Shown one piece after another: positions 36,054 through 45,676 of a stretch of DNA of 64,000 bases. The position numbers and the translations under genes are program-made. Below the pieces are notes generated by a model. It saw only the letters and a program-made list of their open reading frames with translations, was not told where the DNA came from and searched no databases. This DNA is from Paraburkholderia bryophila. Lineage in GTDB: Bacteria; Pseudomonadota; Gammaproteobacteria; Burkholderiales; Burkholderiaceae. Every line of letters starts with the position of its first letter. Positions within the stretch are counted from its first letter, which is position 1. The stretch is from assembly GCF_013409255.1 (NCBI RefSeq), contig NZ_JACCAS010000001.1, positions 2,418,001-2,482,000 on the forward strand, in the 5' to 3' direction.

Positions 36054-36839
36054 GTGGCACTCCGACCATTTTCTTCGTCATCCGGCGGCCGGTTCGCGCG
36101 TTTCGCGCATGGCCTTCGTTCGGCGTGGCCGCACGTGATGCAGGCCGCGTTGCCGAATCTCTGTGCGTTATGCGGCAATTTGTCGCATAACGCGCTGTGC
36201 GCGTGTTGCGACGAAGCGTACTGGAACGAGAGCAGCGTGCGCTGCACTACTTGCGCGGCGCCGCTCGCGTCAACGCGCTGGGCGGGTCACACGCGATACC
36301 GATGTGCGGACTGCATCAGCGAGCCGCCGCCGTTCGACGCGACTTTCGCCCTCGCCGACTACCGCGCGCCGCTCGACACGCTGGCGGTCGGTCTGAAATT
36401 CCGCGCCCGACTGATGCTGGCGCGCGAGTTTGCGCAACGCCTTGCGCGTCTGGCGCACGACTCGTGGCGCGATGCGTCGGACATGCCCGACGTGATCGCG
36501 CCCGTGCCGCTAGCGCGGCAACGTCTCGCCGAGCGCGGCTACAACCAGGCTTGGCAGATCGCCAGACCGTTGGCTCGCGCGCTGAAACTGCGCAGCGACG
36601 CCACCTTGCTGGAGCGGGTGATCCATACCGCGCCGCAGTCGCGGCTCGATCTCGACGCGCGCCGCCAGAACGTGGGCCGCGCGTTCAAGGTCAGGGCGAG
36701 TGTCGACGGTCTGCACGTGGGCATCGTCGACGATGTGATGACGACCGGCGCCACGCTCGAAGCGCTGGCGCGCACGCTTAAAGCAGCCGGCGCGCGCCGG
36801 GTCACCAATTTCGTCGCGCTGCGCACCCCGAAAAACTAG
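36054..36839 (+). CDS. comF: ComF family protein / phosphoribosyltransferase-like
   Basis: A 261-residue ComF-type protein: a zinc-ribbon region with CALCGN, CACC, RCTTC and RCADC pairs (about 35-85), and a PRPP-binding phosphoribosyltransferase domain with VGIVDDVMTTGATLEALART near the C-terminus. APVPLARQRLAERGYNQAWQIARPLA is the family core. ComF aids DNA uptake in competent bacteria. The start is uncertain: GTG 36054 includes a plausible FARFAHGLRSAWPHVMQAALP helix; ATG 36138 would give 233 residues. It is followed 22 bases later by trmL. Confidence 0.88.
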   Translation: MALRPFSSSSGGRFARFAHGLRSAWPHVMQAALPNLCALCGNLSHNALCACCDEAYWNESSVRCTTCAAPLASTRWAGHTRYRCADCISEPPPFDATFALADYRAPLDTLAVGLKFRARLMLAREFAQRLARLAHDSWRDASDMPDVIAPVPLARQRLAERGYNQAWQIARPLARALKLRSDATLLERVIHTAPQSRLDLDARRQNVGRAFKVRASVDGLHVGIVDDVMTTGATLEALARTLKAAGARRVTNFVALRTPKN

Positions 36840-36861
36840 TCTCCACCGATCTCATCCCACC

Positions 36862-37332
36862 ATGTTCAATGTCGTCCTCGTCGAACCCGAAATCCCGCCG
36901 AACACCGGCAACGTGATCCGCCTGTGCGCCAACACCGGCGCGCGGCTGCATCTGATCGAGCCGCTCGGTTTTCCGCTCGACGACGCCAAGCTGCGCCGCG
37001 CCGGCCTCGACTATCACGAGTATGCGCAGATGAACGTGCACGCCGACTGGGCCGCGTTCGTTGCCAAGGAAACGCCGGACCCGGCGCGCATGTTCGCGTT
37101 CACCACGCGCGGCTCGGGCCGCTTTCACGAGCACGCTTTTCAATCCGGCGACTGGTTCGTGTTCGGCGCCGAAACACGCGGCCTGCCCGACACGGTGCTC
37201 GACCAGTTCGCCAACGAACAGCGCGTGCGCCTGCCGATGCGGCCGGGCAACCGCAGCCTGAATCTGTCGAATACGGTCGCGATCGTGGTGTTCGAGGCGT
37301 GGCGTCAGACTGGCTTCGACGGCGGCGCCTGA
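36862..37332 (+). CDS. trmL: tRNA (cytidine34-2'-O)-methyltransferase TrmL
   Basis: A 156-residue SPOUT methyltransferase acting on the wobble base of leucine tRNAs. The N-terminus MFNVVLVEPEIPPNTGNVIRLCANTG and the knot region VFGAETRGLP and RLPMRPGNRSLNLSNTVAIVVFEAWRQ are diagnostic. It follows comF closely and is probably cotranscribed with it. A long hairpin without T-run, CAGCCGTT...AACGGCTG at 37417-37450, separates it from the convergent gpsA. Confidence 0.96.
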   Translation: MFNVVLVEPEIPPNTGNVIRLCANTGARLHLIEPLGFPLDDAKLRRAGLDYHEYAQMNVHADWAAFVAKETPDPARMFAFTTRGSGRFHEHAFQSGDWFVFGAETRGLPDTVLDQFANEQRVRLPMRPGNRSLNLSNTVAIVVFEAWRQTGFDGGA

Positions 37333-37461
37333 CGGCGCGTCGGTTCAGATTGACATTGAGCATGGGAACCTCGCTAGTCCGATGCGTCGATAACAATCGT
37401 GGACCGCGAAGGCGGCCAGCCGTTCAGCGCTTTTGCGCGCTAAACGGCTGAAAGACAACGC

Positions 37462-38460
37462 TTATTCAGCTTTGGAATCGCGCCGCAAGAGGGCGCTGAC
37501 GGCGTCGCGCGGCGCCACGCCGTCGAACAGCACGGCGCAGACCGCCTGCGTGATCGGCATCTCGATCGCATGGGCGCGCGCAATGGCCAGAACGGCTTGC
37601 GCGCAACGCACGCCTTCTGCCACGTGGCCGAGGCCGCCGAGAATGTCGTCGAGCGTGCGGCCCGCGGCGAGTTGCACGCCGACCGTACGATTGCGCGACA
37701 GGTCGCCGGTGGCGGTCAGGATCAGATCGCCCAAACCGGTGAGCCCGGTGAACGTTTCCGCCCGTCCGCCGAGCGTCACGCCGAGGCGCGACATTTCGGC
37801 CAGGCCGCGCGTGATCAGCGCGGCCCGTGCGTTCAGACCGAGGCCGAGACCGTCGGCGATGCCCGTGGCGATCGCCAGCACGTTCTTCACCGCGCCGCCC
37901 ACTTCCACGCCGACGACGTCGTCGCCGGTATAGATGCGCATCGCGCCATGATGAAACGCGGCGACCGTGCGTTCGCGGCACGTCGCCGAACCGCTCGCGA
38001 TCGTCAACGCGACCGGCAAGCCCTGCCCGACTTCGCGCGCGAAACTCGGACCGGACAGCACACCATTGCTGGCATGCCCCGCCAGTTCGGCCGCCACCAC
38101 CTGATGCGGCAGCAACTGCGAATCGGCTTCGAAACCTTTGCACAACCACACCACATGCGCCGGCACTTTGCCCGTGTCGCGCATGGCCTGAAACAGAGCG
38201 CGCAGACCCGCCACGGGCGTTGCGACGACACACAACGCGTCGTCAGACAGCGCGTGGTCGAGCGCCGCGTTCAGGTCGGCTTCATAGCGAAGCGCCGCAG
38301 GCAAAGCAACGCCCGCCAGATAGCGGGCGTTTTCGTGCGAGGCGGAGAGGTCGGCAATGAGCGCGGCTTCGCGCGCCCACAACACCGTGTCGTGCCGTAC
38401 GGCCAGATGGCCGGCGAGGGCGGTGCCCCATGCGCCGGCGCCAAGGACAGCCACCTTCAT
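37462..38460 (-). CDS. gpsA: NAD(P)H-dependent glycerol-3-phosphate dehydrogenase
   Basis: A 332-residue enzyme reducing dihydroxyacetone phosphate to sn-glycerol-3-phosphate for phospholipid synthesis. The dinucleotide fold starts [34 protein letters not shown], and the substrate lysine region [21 protein letters not shown] are present. ATG 38460 gives MKVAVLGAG; a GTG 21 bases upstream is a weaker option. It lies 21 bases after secB, the usual secB-gpsA pair. Confidence 0.97.
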   Translation of the reverse strand: MKVAVLGAGAWGTALAGHLAVRHDTVLWAREAALIADLSASHENARYLAGVALPAALRYEADLNAALDHALSDDALCVVATPVAGLRALFQAMRDTGKVPAHVVWLCKGFEADSQLLPHQVVAAELAGHASNGVLSGPSFAREVGQGLPVALTIASGSATCRERTVAAFHHGAMRIYTGDDVVGVEVGGAVKNVLAIATGIADGLGLGLNARAALITRGLAEMSRLGVTLGGRAETFTGLTGLGDLILTATGDLSRNRTVGVQLAAGRTLDDILGGLGHVAEGVRCAQAVLAIARAHAIEMPITQAVCAVLFDGVAPRDAVSALLRRDSKAE

Positions 38461-38481
38461 AGCCGGCACTGCCTCGGACAC

Positions 38482-38952
38482 TTAGTGCGTGACGCCGTTC
38501 TGCGCCGCGCCTTCCTGGCCGCCCATCTGCGCGAGGCGTTGCTCGTACAGCGCCTGGAAGTTGATCTCGGCGAGGTGGATCGGCGGGAAACCGGCGCGGG
38601 TGATCGCGTCGGCGATGTTCGAGCGCAGGTACGGGAACAGGATCGTCGGGCAGGCAATGCCGACCAGCGGATCGATCTGCTCGGCCGGAATGTTGCGGAT
38701 GTCGAAAATGCCGGCTTGCTTGGCTTCGATCAGGAACGCGACCTTGTCCGACACCTTGGCCGTGACCGTGCCCGTGACGAGGATTTCGAACACGGTGTCG
38801 GCGAGGCGCTCGGCCTTCACGTCGACTTCCACTTCCACCGACGGCATTTCCTGCTCGAGGAAGATGCCCGGCGAATTCGGCTGCTCGAGCGACATGTCCT
38901 TCAGGTAAATGCGCTGGATGTTGAAGAACGGCTGGTTATTCTCGTCGGACAT
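38482..38952 (-). CDS. secB: protein-export chaperone SecB
   Basis: A 156-residue tetrameric chaperone that holds preproteins unfolded for Sec[51 protein letters not shown] and [32 protein letters not shown] match SecB closely. ATG 38952 gives the family N-terminus [13 protein letters not shown]. It lies between grxC and gpsA on the same strand, a well-conserved order. Confidence 0.98.
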   Translation of the reverse strand: MSDENNQPFFNIQRIYLKDMSLEQPNSPGIFLEQEMPSVEVEVDVKAERLADTVFEILVTGTVTAKVSDKVAFLIEAKQAGIFDIRNIPAEQIDPLVGIACPTILFPYLRSNIADAITRAGFPPIHLAEINFQALYEQRLAQMGGQEGAAQNGVTH

Positions 38953-39100
38953 GATGAAGTGATTTCCTGATAGGTATGCAAGGTGGCGGCCCACGTGCAT
39001 GGGCCGCCAGATCGTTGCGGCGCGCCGCCCACCCGGATCGGGCGAGGATGCGCCGGCTTGGTTTTCACCCGCCCGTTCAAGCGCCCGCAGGCGCGCGAAT

Positions 39101-39364
39101 TCAGGCGGTTGCTTCGAGCAGCGGCATCAAACCGCCCGCGCGATCGAGCGCGGACAGGTCATCGTACCCGCCGACATGCGTCTCGCCGATGAACACCTGC
39201 GGCACCGTGCGACGACCCGTCCGGGTCATCATTTCTTCACGACGGGCCGGGTCTTTGTCGATCAGTACCTTCTCAACGTGCTCGACGCCGCGCGACTTTA
39301 AAAGACGTTCGGCCATCTGGCAATACGGGCACACCTGGGTGCTGTACATGATCACTTTGTTCAC
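39101..39364 (-). CDS. grxC: glutaredoxin 3
   Basis: An 87-residue dithiol glutaredoxin with the active site CPYC in [19 protein letters not shown], the TVPQVFIG cis-Pro loop and GGYDDL glutathione site. The start is GTG 39364, with AAGGAG nine bases upstream. The GTGA sequence overlaps the stop of the rhodanese gene, so translation is probably coupled. It reduces disulfides with glutathione. Confidence 0.96.
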   Translation of the reverse strand: MNKVIMYSTQVCPYCQMAERLLKSRGVEHVEKVLIDKDPARREEMMTRTGRRTVPQVFIGETHVGGYDDLSALDRAGGLMPLLEATA

Positions 39365-39786
39365 TTGGCTGCTCCTTGTTTCACGACCGGCATACCGGCT
39401 TTCTGCCAGGCGTCGACACCACCTTCGAGAACATGGACTTCGGCATACCCTGCATCCTGCACGATACGCGCTGCCTTGTTCGACTGCTGGCCGGTCTGGC
39501 AAACCAGCAGCACCGGGTTGTTCTTGTTTTTGACGAGTTGCGCGACTTTCGCCTGCAATTCGGCAAATTCAAGCTGCCGTGCCGCGGGCAAATGGCCCTT
39601 GGCGAACTCGGCGGACGGCCGCAGATCGATGACCGCCGCATTGCGCCGGTTGATCAGTTGGGTGGCTTCTGCGGCCGACAGGCCGCCGCGTCCGCGCCGC
39701 ATGATCGTCGGCCACAGCAGCAACCCACCGGAGATGAGGACGATCGCGATCAGTACAAGGTTTGTGTAATCAGTGAAAAACTTCAC
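39361..39786 (-). CDS. membrane-anchored rhodanese-like domain protein
   Basis: A 141-residue protein: one N-terminal transmembrane helix (YTNLVLIAIVLISGGLLLWPTIM) and a cytoplasmic rhodanese domain with the active-site loop VLLVCQTGQQSNKAA (Cys as nucleophile). It is related to YibN, which precedes grxC-secB-gpsA in many proteobacteria. GTG 39786 is chosen to give MKFFTDYTN; the ORF extends 16 codons further upstream. The stop overlaps the grxC start by four bases. Sulfur transfer is inferred. Confidence 0.88.
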   Translation of the reverse strand: MKFFTDYTNLVLIAIVLISGGLLLWPTIMRRGRGGLSAAEATQLINRRNAAVIDLRPSAEFAKGHLPAARQLEFAELQAKVAQLVKNKNNPVLLVCQTGQQSNKAARIVQDAGYAEVHVLEGGVDAWQKAGMPVVKQGAAK

Positions 39787-39832
39787 GGAAAATCCGCCGA
39801 AAAAGAGAGAAATCGAAAAGGGCAATCCAGCC

Positions 39833-39838
39833 ATTATA
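39833..39838 (-). promoter_or_regulatory. possible -10 for the rhodanese-grxC-secB-gpsA genes
   Basis: A perfect TATAAT on the minus strand about 50 bases before the GTG start. The -35 region (GCCATC at 17 bases) is poor, so the call is tentative. Confidence 0.35.
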
Positions 39839-39925
39839 AAATAACCGTCTGACGCGATGGCGACGCTCCGTCAAACGAGCCCTCGCAACGCTTTTACCGC
39901 TTCCTTACTACCGACCGGCAATCTC

Positions 39926-40672
39926 ATGTACAAACTCGTTCTCATCCGCCACGGCGAATCGACGTGGAACAAGGAAAACCGCTTCACCGGCTGGGTCGAC
40001 GTCGACCTCACCGAACAGGGCAACCGGGAAGCGCAGCAGGCAGGCGTGCTGCTGAAGGAATCGGGCTACACGTTCGATATCGCCTACACGTCGGTGCTCA
40101 AACGCGCGATCCGCACGCTGTGGCACGTGCAGGACAAGATGGATCTGATGTACCTGCCGGTGGTGCATTCATGGCGCCTGAACGAGCGCCACTACGGCGC
40201 GCTGTCCGGCCTGAACAAGGCCGAAACCGCAGCGAAGTTCGGCGACGAGCAGGTGCTGGTCTGGCGCCGCAGTTACGACACGCCGCCGCCCGCATTGGAG
40301 CCGACGGACGAACGCGCGCCGTACGACGATCCGCGTTACGCCAAGGTGCCGCGCGAACAACTGCCGCTCACCGAGTGCCTGAAAGACACGGTCGCGCGCG
40401 TGCTGCCGCTGTGGAACGAGTCGATCGCGCCGGCCATCAAGTCGGGCCGCAAGGTGGTGATCGCCGCGCACGGCAACTCGATCCGCGCCATGGTGAAGTA
40501 CCTCGACAATATTTCCGACGACGACATCGTCGGGCTGAATATTCCGAACGGCGTGCCGCTCGTCTATGAACTCGACGAGAACCTGAAGCCGATCAAGCAC
40601 TACTACCTGGGCGACCAGGACGCGATCGCCAAGGCGCAAGCCGCGGTCGCCAAGCAAGGCAAGGCCGGCTGA
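39926..40672 (+). CDS. gpmA: 2,3-bisphosphoglycerate-dependent phosphoglycerate mutase
   Basis: A 248-residue glycolytic enzyme interconverting 3- and 2-phosphoglycerate. The phospho-histidine motif [10 protein letters not shown] (His9), [36 protein letters not shown] and the second catalytic histidine in [16 protein letters not shown] are all present. ATG 39926 is clear. Divergent from the rhodanese gene, with no operon partner. Confidence 0.97.
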   Translation: MYKLVLIRHGESTWNKENRFTGWVDVDLTEQGNREAQQAGVLLKESGYTFDIAYTSVLKRAIRTLWHVQDKMDLMYLPVVHSWRLNERHYGALSGLNKAETAAKFGDEQVLVWRRSYDTPPPALEPTDERAPYDDPRYAKVPREQLPLTECLKDTVARVLPLWNESIAPAIKSGRKVVIAAHGNSIRAMVKYLDNISDDDIVGLNIPNGVPLVYELDENLKPIKHYYLGDQDAIAKAQAAVAKQGKAG

Positions 40673-41009
40673 TCAGCGTCACCTGCGAAGGCCGATGTTC
40701 CGGCCTTCGCCCTCCCCTGCAGCACGGCCACTTCCACGCCACCTTGCAGCCATGTTCCAGCCATGTGCGGGAGGCAAGAGATACCGGCCGACATGCTGCT
40801 CATCACGCAAGACGTGCCATCGCGCACGCGCCTTGGCCGTTACCGCACATTACTTCCGCGTCGCGGGTACGATCTCACGAACCAGGCCCCGCCTGCGCTG
40901 TCGAATCACGATTGCCTGCGCTGCGCCCTTTGTGGGCGGGTGTGCAGTTATACTTGTCCGTCCCCATCTCTATCGACGCTGCCACGCGCTTCCGACCGCA
41001 ACAGACTCT
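40673..41009. other. gene-free gap between gpmA and ctpA
   Basis: There is no convincing gene or RNA in this stretch. A TATACT hexamer at 40949-40954 may be the ctpA -10, but no good -35 accompanies it. The upstream extension of the ctpA frame through this region has no signal-peptide or family character. Confidence 0.5.
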
Positions 41010-42584
41010 ATGCGAAAGAACCTGAAAAATATCGGCCTGATTGCCGCGGGCCTTGCTACCGGCGTATTTGCCACCCTGCAACTTTCGGCCTCGGCCCAGC
41101 AACCCGCCAGCGCCGCTTCAAGCACCGCCACGCCGCTGCCGCTGGACCAACTCAGGCTCTTTGCCGAAGTGTTCGGGCAAATCAAGCACGAGTACGTCGA
41201 ACCGGTCGACGACAAGAAGCTCCTCACCGCCGCCATCAAGGGCATGGTGGCGAGTCTCGACCCGCACTCGTCGTATCTCGACAAGACCGATTACGAAGAA
41301 CTGCAGGAGCAGACCAAGGGTCGCTTCGCGGGTCTCGGCATCGAAATTTCGTCGGAAGACGGCCTGATCAAGGTGATTTCGCCGATCGAAGACACGCCCG
41401 CGTTCCGCGCCGGCATTCGTCCGGGCGACCTGATCACGCGTATCAACGACAAGCCGGTTCGCGGTATGACGCTCGACCAGGCGGTCAAGCAGATGCGCGG
41501 CGACCCCGGCACCAAGGTCACGCTCACGATCTTCCGCAAGACCGACGACCGCACGTTCCCGCTCACGGTCACGCGCGCAATCATCAAGGTCCAGTCGGTC
41601 AAGATGAAGATTCTTGCGCCGGGCTACGCGTATATCCGCATCACGAGCTTCCAGGAACGCACCACGCCTGATCTGGCCGCTCGTCTGCAAGACATCGCGC
41701 GTCAGCAGCCGAACCTGAAGGGCCTCGTGCTCGACCTGCGCAACAACGGCGGCGGTCTGCTGCAAAGCGCGGTCGGCGTGGCCGGCGCGTTCCTGCCGCC
41801 GGATTCGGTGGTGGTATCGACCAACGGCCAGATTCCGGATTCGAAGCAGGTCTACCGCGATACCTACGACAACTACCGTCTGCAGTCTTTCGACAGCGAT
41901 CCGCTGAAAGACGAAGCGCCGATCTTCAAGACCGTACCGATGGTCGTGCTGACCAACGCGTACTCCGCGTCGGCGTCGGAAATCGTTGCGGGCGCGCTGC
42001 AGGATCAGCACCGTGCGCTGATCGTCGGCAAGACCACCTTCGGCAAGGGCTCGGTGCAAACCGTGCGCCCCATGACCGCGGACACCGCGCTGCGTCTGAC
42101 CACGGCGTACTACTACACGCCGAGCGGCCGTTCGATCCAGAACAAGGGCATCCGTCCTGACATCGCGGTCGACCAGTACGCCGAAGGCGATCCGGACGAC
42201 GCACTCGTCACGCGCGAAGTCGACTACTCGAATCACCTTGCGAACACGCAAGACCCGAACGAGAAGAAGGAAGCGGAACAGCGTGAAACGGATCGCATGG
42301 AACAACTGCGTATCCTCGAAGAGCAGAACGACAAGAAGACGCCGGAACAGCGCCAGAAGGATCGTGAGCGCAAGCCGGTGGAATTCGGCTCGAACGACGA
42401 CTTCATGCTGCAACAGGCGTTGAACAAGCTCGAAGGCAAGCCGGTGCAGGAATCGAAGTCGCTGAGCGAGCGGCGTCTGGCGCAGAGCAAGCCGGCAACG
42501 TCGGCATCCGCGCCGGTCGCGGTCAAGCCGACCCAGCCGGTTCCGGGTGCATCGGCTCCGGCCGCCGCCGCGCCGAGCAAGTAA
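41010..42584 (+). CDS. ctpA: carboxy-terminal processing protease CtpA (S41 family)
   Basis: A 524-residue periplasmic protease. The signal peptide (KNLKNIGLIAAGLATGVFATLQLSASAQ) is followed by a helical N-domain with FGQIKHEYVEPVDDKKLLTAAIKGMVASLDPHSSYL, a PDZ domain (GIRPGDLITRINDKPVRGM) and the catalytic core: Ser in NAYSASASEIVAGALQD and Lys in GKTTFGKGSVQT. The last 110 residues are a charged then Ala/Pro-rich tail. The start ATG 41010 gives MRKNLKNIG. It degrades or trims envelope proteins; the target is not evident. Confidence 0.95.
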   Translation: MRKNLKNIGLIAAGLATGVFATLQLSASAQQPASAASSTATPLPLDQLRLFAEVFGQIKHEYVEPVDDKKLLTAAIKGMVASLDPHSSYLDKTDYEELQEQTKGRFAGLGIEISSEDGLIKVISPIEDTPAFRAGIRPGDLITRINDKPVRGMTLDQAVKQMRGDPGTKVTLTIFRKTDDRTFPLTVTRAIIKVQSVKMKILAPGYAYIRITSFQERTTPDLAARLQDIARQQPNLKGLVLDLRNNGGGLLQSAVGVAGAFLPPDSVVVSTNGQIPDSKQVYRDTYDNYRLQSFDSDPLKDEAPIFKTVPMVVLTNAYSASASEIVAGALQDQHRALIVGKTTFGKGSVQTVRPMTADTALRLTTAYYYTPSGRSIQNKGIRPDIAVDQYAEGDPDDALVTREVDYSNHLANTQDPNEKKEAEQRETDRMEQLRILEEQNDKKTPEQRQKDRERKPVEFGSNDDFMLQQALNKLEGKPVQESKSLSERRLAQSKPATSASAPVAVKPTQPVPGASAPAAAAPSK

Positions 42585-42610
42585 GCAGCAAGCTTTAGCG
42601 TGCGCCTCAG

Positions 42611-42646
42611 GGTGTCTTCGCCGCAAACCATCGCGGCAAAGACACC
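42611..42646 (+). terminator. hairpin after ctpA
   Basis: GGTGTCTT-CGCCGC pairs with GCGGC-AAGACACC across an eight-base loop. It lies 27 bases after ctpA but has no T-run, so termination efficiency is doubtful. Confidence 0.45.
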
Positions 42647-42760
42647 CGGTATCAGCCGCACGCCATCAGCCACCTCCTTCGCGCGATTAAAATAACGACA
42701 ACGCGCAGCGCAGACCCCTTGTCTGCGTTTCACAGCGCGCACACTCACACGCGCCCCGCC

Positions 42761-43519
42761 ATGAATGACGATCAACTCCTCCGCTATTCCCGCCACATCC
42801 TCGTTGACGAAATCGGTATCGAGGCGCAGCAGCGTTTTATCGACGCGCACGCCATCGTCGTCGGCACGGGCGGATTGGGCTCGCCGGCGGCGATGTATCT
42901 CGCGGCGGCAGGCGTCGGCCGTCTGACGCTGGTCGATGCCGACACGGTCGATCTAACCAATCTGCAGCGGCAGATCCTGCATGTGACCGCATCGGTCGGG
43001 CGCAAGAAGGTGGAGTCCGGGCGCGACGCGCTCGCGCAGATCAATCCCGAGGTCGTGGTGAACGCGGTAGACGAGCGCATCGACGATGCCTGGCTCGATC
43101 GCGAAGTGCCGCACGCGACCGTCGTGCTCGATTGCACCGATAACTTCGCAACGCGCCACGCGATCAATCGCGCCTGCGTGAAGCACGGCGTGCCGCTCGT
43201 GTCCGGCGCGGCGTTGCGCTTCGACGGCCAGATCAGCACCTTCGACTTCCGCGACGAAGCCTCGCCCTGCTATGCGTGCGTGTTCCCGGAAGACCAGCCG
43301 TTCGAAGAAGTCGCGTGTTCGACGATGGGCGTGTTCGCGCCGACCGTCGGCATTATCGGTTCGATGCAGGCCGCTGAAGCGCTGCGGGTAATCGGCGGCA
43401 TCGGCACACCGCTGGTGGGCCGTTTGATGATGCTCGATTCGCTGCGAATGGAATGGACCACAATGCGCATTGCACGGCAATCGGATTGCCCGGTATGCGG
43501 GCACACGCATCCAGCTTGA
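42761..43519 (+). CDS. moeB: MoeB/ThiF family sulfur-carrier adenylyltransferase
   Basis: A 252-residue E1-like enzyme that adenylates the C-terminus of MoaD or ThiS. RYSRHILVDEIGIEAQQRF, the nucleotide loop VVGTGGLGSPAAMYLAAAGVG, DLTNLQRQILH and the DCTDNFATRHAIN motif are diagnostic. Zinc cysteines appear as CYAC and CPVC. MoeB and ThiF cannot be separated by sequence alone here, and no moa or thi partner adjoins. ATG 42761. Confidence 0.93.
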   Translation: MNDDQLLRYSRHILVDEIGIEAQQRFIDAHAIVVGTGGLGSPAAMYLAAAGVGRLTLVDADTVDLTNLQRQILHVTASVGRKKVESGRDALAQINPEVVVNAVDERIDDAWLDREVPHATVVLDCTDNFATRHAINRACVKHGVPLVSGAALRFDGQISTFDFRDEASPCYACVFPEDQPFEEVACSTMGVFAPTVGIIGSMQAAEALRVIGGIGTPLVGRLMMLDSLRMEWTTMRIARQSDCPVCGHTHPA

Positions 43520-43543
43520 CGCGACTGCACCGCCAGGCCAAAT

Positions 43544-43579
43544 AAAAAACGCCGCAACTTTTCAGTGCGGCGTTTTTCT
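43544..43579. terminator. bidirectional terminator between convergent moeB and ptsI
   Basis: An ACGCCGCA/TGCGGCGT stem (43549-43556 with 43566-43573), preceded by an A-run and followed by a T-run, 25 bases after the moeB stop and 20 bases before the ptsI stop. Confidence 0.92.
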
Positions 43580-43596
43580 TTAGAAGCGTCGAAACA

Positions 43597-45345
43597 TCAA
43601 ACCAGCGTCACCCGCTTGAGCGCCGCCTGCACTTCTTCCGGCTCGAACGAAGCCAGCACGTCGGCCACCGGTTTCTCCAGCGTCTTCAGATGCGAGCGCA
43701 GCACTTCCTGCTTCACCACCAGTATCTGACTCGGGTGCATCGAAAATTCGGTGAGGCCCATGCCGAGCAACAAGCGCGTCAACGCCGGATCGCCCGCCAT
43801 TTCTCCGCACACCGACACCGGCACCCCCGCCCGTTTCGCTTCGCGCAGCGTGAAGGCGATCAGATGCAGCACCGCCGGATGCAGCGGGTCGTACAGATGC
43901 GCGACCGAGTTGTCCGCCCGATCGATCGCCAGCGTGTACTGGATCAGATCGTTGGTGCCAATCGACAGGAAATCGAGCCGTTTCAGGAACAGCGGCAACG
44001 CAATCGCAGCGGCCGGAATCTCGATCATCGCGCCGACCTGCACGTTCGGATCGTAGGCAATGCCCGCGTCATCCAGCTGACGCTTGGCTTCGCGAATCAG
44101 GTCGAGCGTCTGGTCAATTTCCTGCGCGTGCGCGAGCATCGGAATCAGAATCTTCACGGTGCCGAACGCCGATGCACGCAGAATCGCGCGCAACTGCGTG
44201 AGGAACATCTGCGGCTCGGACAGGCTCCAGCGAATCGCTCTGAGCCCCAACGCGGGGTTCGCGGCGGTTTCGTAGCTGTCGCCACCGCTCATCGAGTCGA
44301 GCGGCTTGTCGGCGCCCACGTCGATCGTGCGTATCGTGACCGGCAGCCCGTTCATCAACTCGACCGCGCGACGGTATGCGCCGAACTGCTCTTCCTCTTC
44401 CGGCAAACGGTCTTTGTGATTCATGAACAGGAACTCGGTGCGGAACAGCCCCACACCGGTCGCGCCTGAATCGATCGCCGCCTTTGCGTCGTCCGGCAAC
44501 TCGATATTCGCGCACAGTTCGATGCGCGTGCCGCACAGTGTTTGCGTCGGCGAAAACTTCAGCCGCTGCAGCTTGCGTTGCTCGAGCGCCTTTTCGCTCT
44601 GACGGTACGAGTACTCCTCGAGCACAATCGGCGCCGGATCGACGATCACAATGCCATGATCGCCGTCGACAATGATCAGGTCGTCCTGGCGGATCAGCGC
44701 GCTCGCGTGCTGCACCCCCACCGCGGCCGGAATGCCCAGACTACGCGCGACGATCGCCGTATGCGAGGTGCGGCCGCCGAGATCCGTGACGAAGCCTTGA
44801 AACGTTTGCGTTTTGAATTGCATCATGTCGGCCGGCGCGATGTCATGCGCGACCACGATCATTTCGTCGCACGCGCCATGCACGCCGTCCACCAGCGCCA
44901 CCGACGCCCCCGCCAACGCCTTCAGCACCCGCTCCACCACCTGCTGGATATCGGCTTTGCGTTCGCGCAAATATTCGTCTTCGATATCGTCGAAGTGGCG
45001 CGACAGACGCTCGAGCTGTTCGGTCAGCGCCCATTCCACGTTATAGCGGCGCGTGCGGATCAGATCGATGGTTTCCTGCACGAGCATCGCATCGTTCAGG
45101 ATCATTGAATGAACGTTGATGAACGCGCCCATTTCGCTCGGCGCATCGGCCGCGAGATCGGCGCGCAACGCGTCGAGCTCATGGTGCACCTGTTGCTGCG
45201 CCGCGCGAAAGCGCTCGACCTCGCCCTCGATCTGAGCGGGTTCGATCAGATAGTGGTCTACGTCAAGTGCGGCCGGGGCGATCAGATAAGCCCGCCCGAT
45301 GGCAATACCGCGTGACACGGGAATTCCATGCAGCGTGAAGGACAC
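43597..45345 (-). CDS. ptsI: PTS enzyme I (phosphoenolpyruvate-protein phosphotransferase)
   Basis: A 582-residue enzyme that takes phosphate from PEP onto His195 (LGGRTSHTAIVARSLGIP) and passes it to HPr. The C-terminal PEP barrel shows GLFRTEFLFMNHKDRLPEEEEQ, DVGADKPLDSM and LSIGTNDLIQYTLAIDRADN, with catalytic Cys in VSVCGEMAGDP. GTG 45345, five bases after AGGAGG, gives a SFTLHGIPVSRGIAIG N-terminus. It follows ptsH but an intrinsic terminator lies between. No sugar permease is adjacent. Confidence 0.96.
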   Translation of the reverse strand: MSFTLHGIPVSRGIAIGRAYLIAPAALDVDHYLIEPAQIEGEVERFRAAQQQVHHELDALRADLAADAPSEMGAFINVHSMILNDAMLVQETIDLIRTRRYNVEWALTEQLERLSRHFDDIEDEYLRERKADIQQVVERVLKALAGASVALVDGVHGACDEMIVVAHDIAPADMMQFKTQTFQGFVTDLGGRTSHTAIVARSLGIPAAVGVQHASALIRQDDLIIVDGDHGIVIVDPAPIVLEEYSYRQSEKALEQRKLQRLKFSPTQTLCGTRIELCANIELPDDAKAAIDSGATGVGLFRTEFLFMNHKDRLPEEEEQFGAYRRAVELMNGLPVTIRTIDVGADKPLDSMSGGDSYETAANPALGLRAIRWSLSEPQMFLTQLRAILRASAFGTVKILIPMLAHAQEIDQTLDLIREAKRQLDDAGIAYDPNVQVGAMIEIPAAAIALPLFLKRLDFLSIGTNDLIQYTLAIDRADNSVAHLYDPLHPAVLHLIAFTLREAKRAGVPVSVCGEMAGDPALTRLLLGMGLTEFSMHPSQILVVKQEVLRSHLKTLEKPVADVLASFEPEEVQAALKRVTLV

Positions 45346-45351
45346 GCGCAC

Positions 45352-45676
45352 CTCCTCTAGTTGTGTGATGCCGCGGCAAACCGCTGCAATGCTCTCAGAC
45401 TCTCGTCGTCATTATAAATTCCGCGCTCTTTGCACGTAGGCCGGGCCTGTGTGCAGCGCAGCACGAAAAATCGTAAGCGGCGCGACAATCCGCCTTCACT
45501 CAGCTTGCGTTCGGACTACGCAAACCTGAACCGAACCTGCTTGCCGCTTCGTTTCGCTTTCACAGGTCTCGCAAGCGCGCCTCTCATGCGCGTCTTCATC
45601 CAATCATTGTCGCGCGCTAAAAAAAACGCCGCGGATAGCCGCGGCGTTTTTGCCTATCGCAACCGGCACGCTTAAC
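45352..45676. other. gap between ptsH and ptsI
   Basis: About 325 bases hold the strong terminator at 45619-45651 and otherwise no gene. For two cotranscribed pts genes this is unusually long. No obvious promoter for ptsI was found. Confidence 0.6.
45619..45651 (-). terminator. intrinsic terminator between ptsH and ptsI
   Basis: An ACGCCGCGG (45626-45634) / CCGCGGCGT (45639-45647) perfect 9-bp stem with an ATAG loop. On the minus strand it is followed by eight Ts. It lies 26 bases after the ptsH stop. Confidence 0.92.

Noticed and set aside
37417..37450. Hairpin between trmL and gpsA considered as a terminator
   Set aside because: The stem is long, but neither strand has a T-run after it, so it is left as a structural note.
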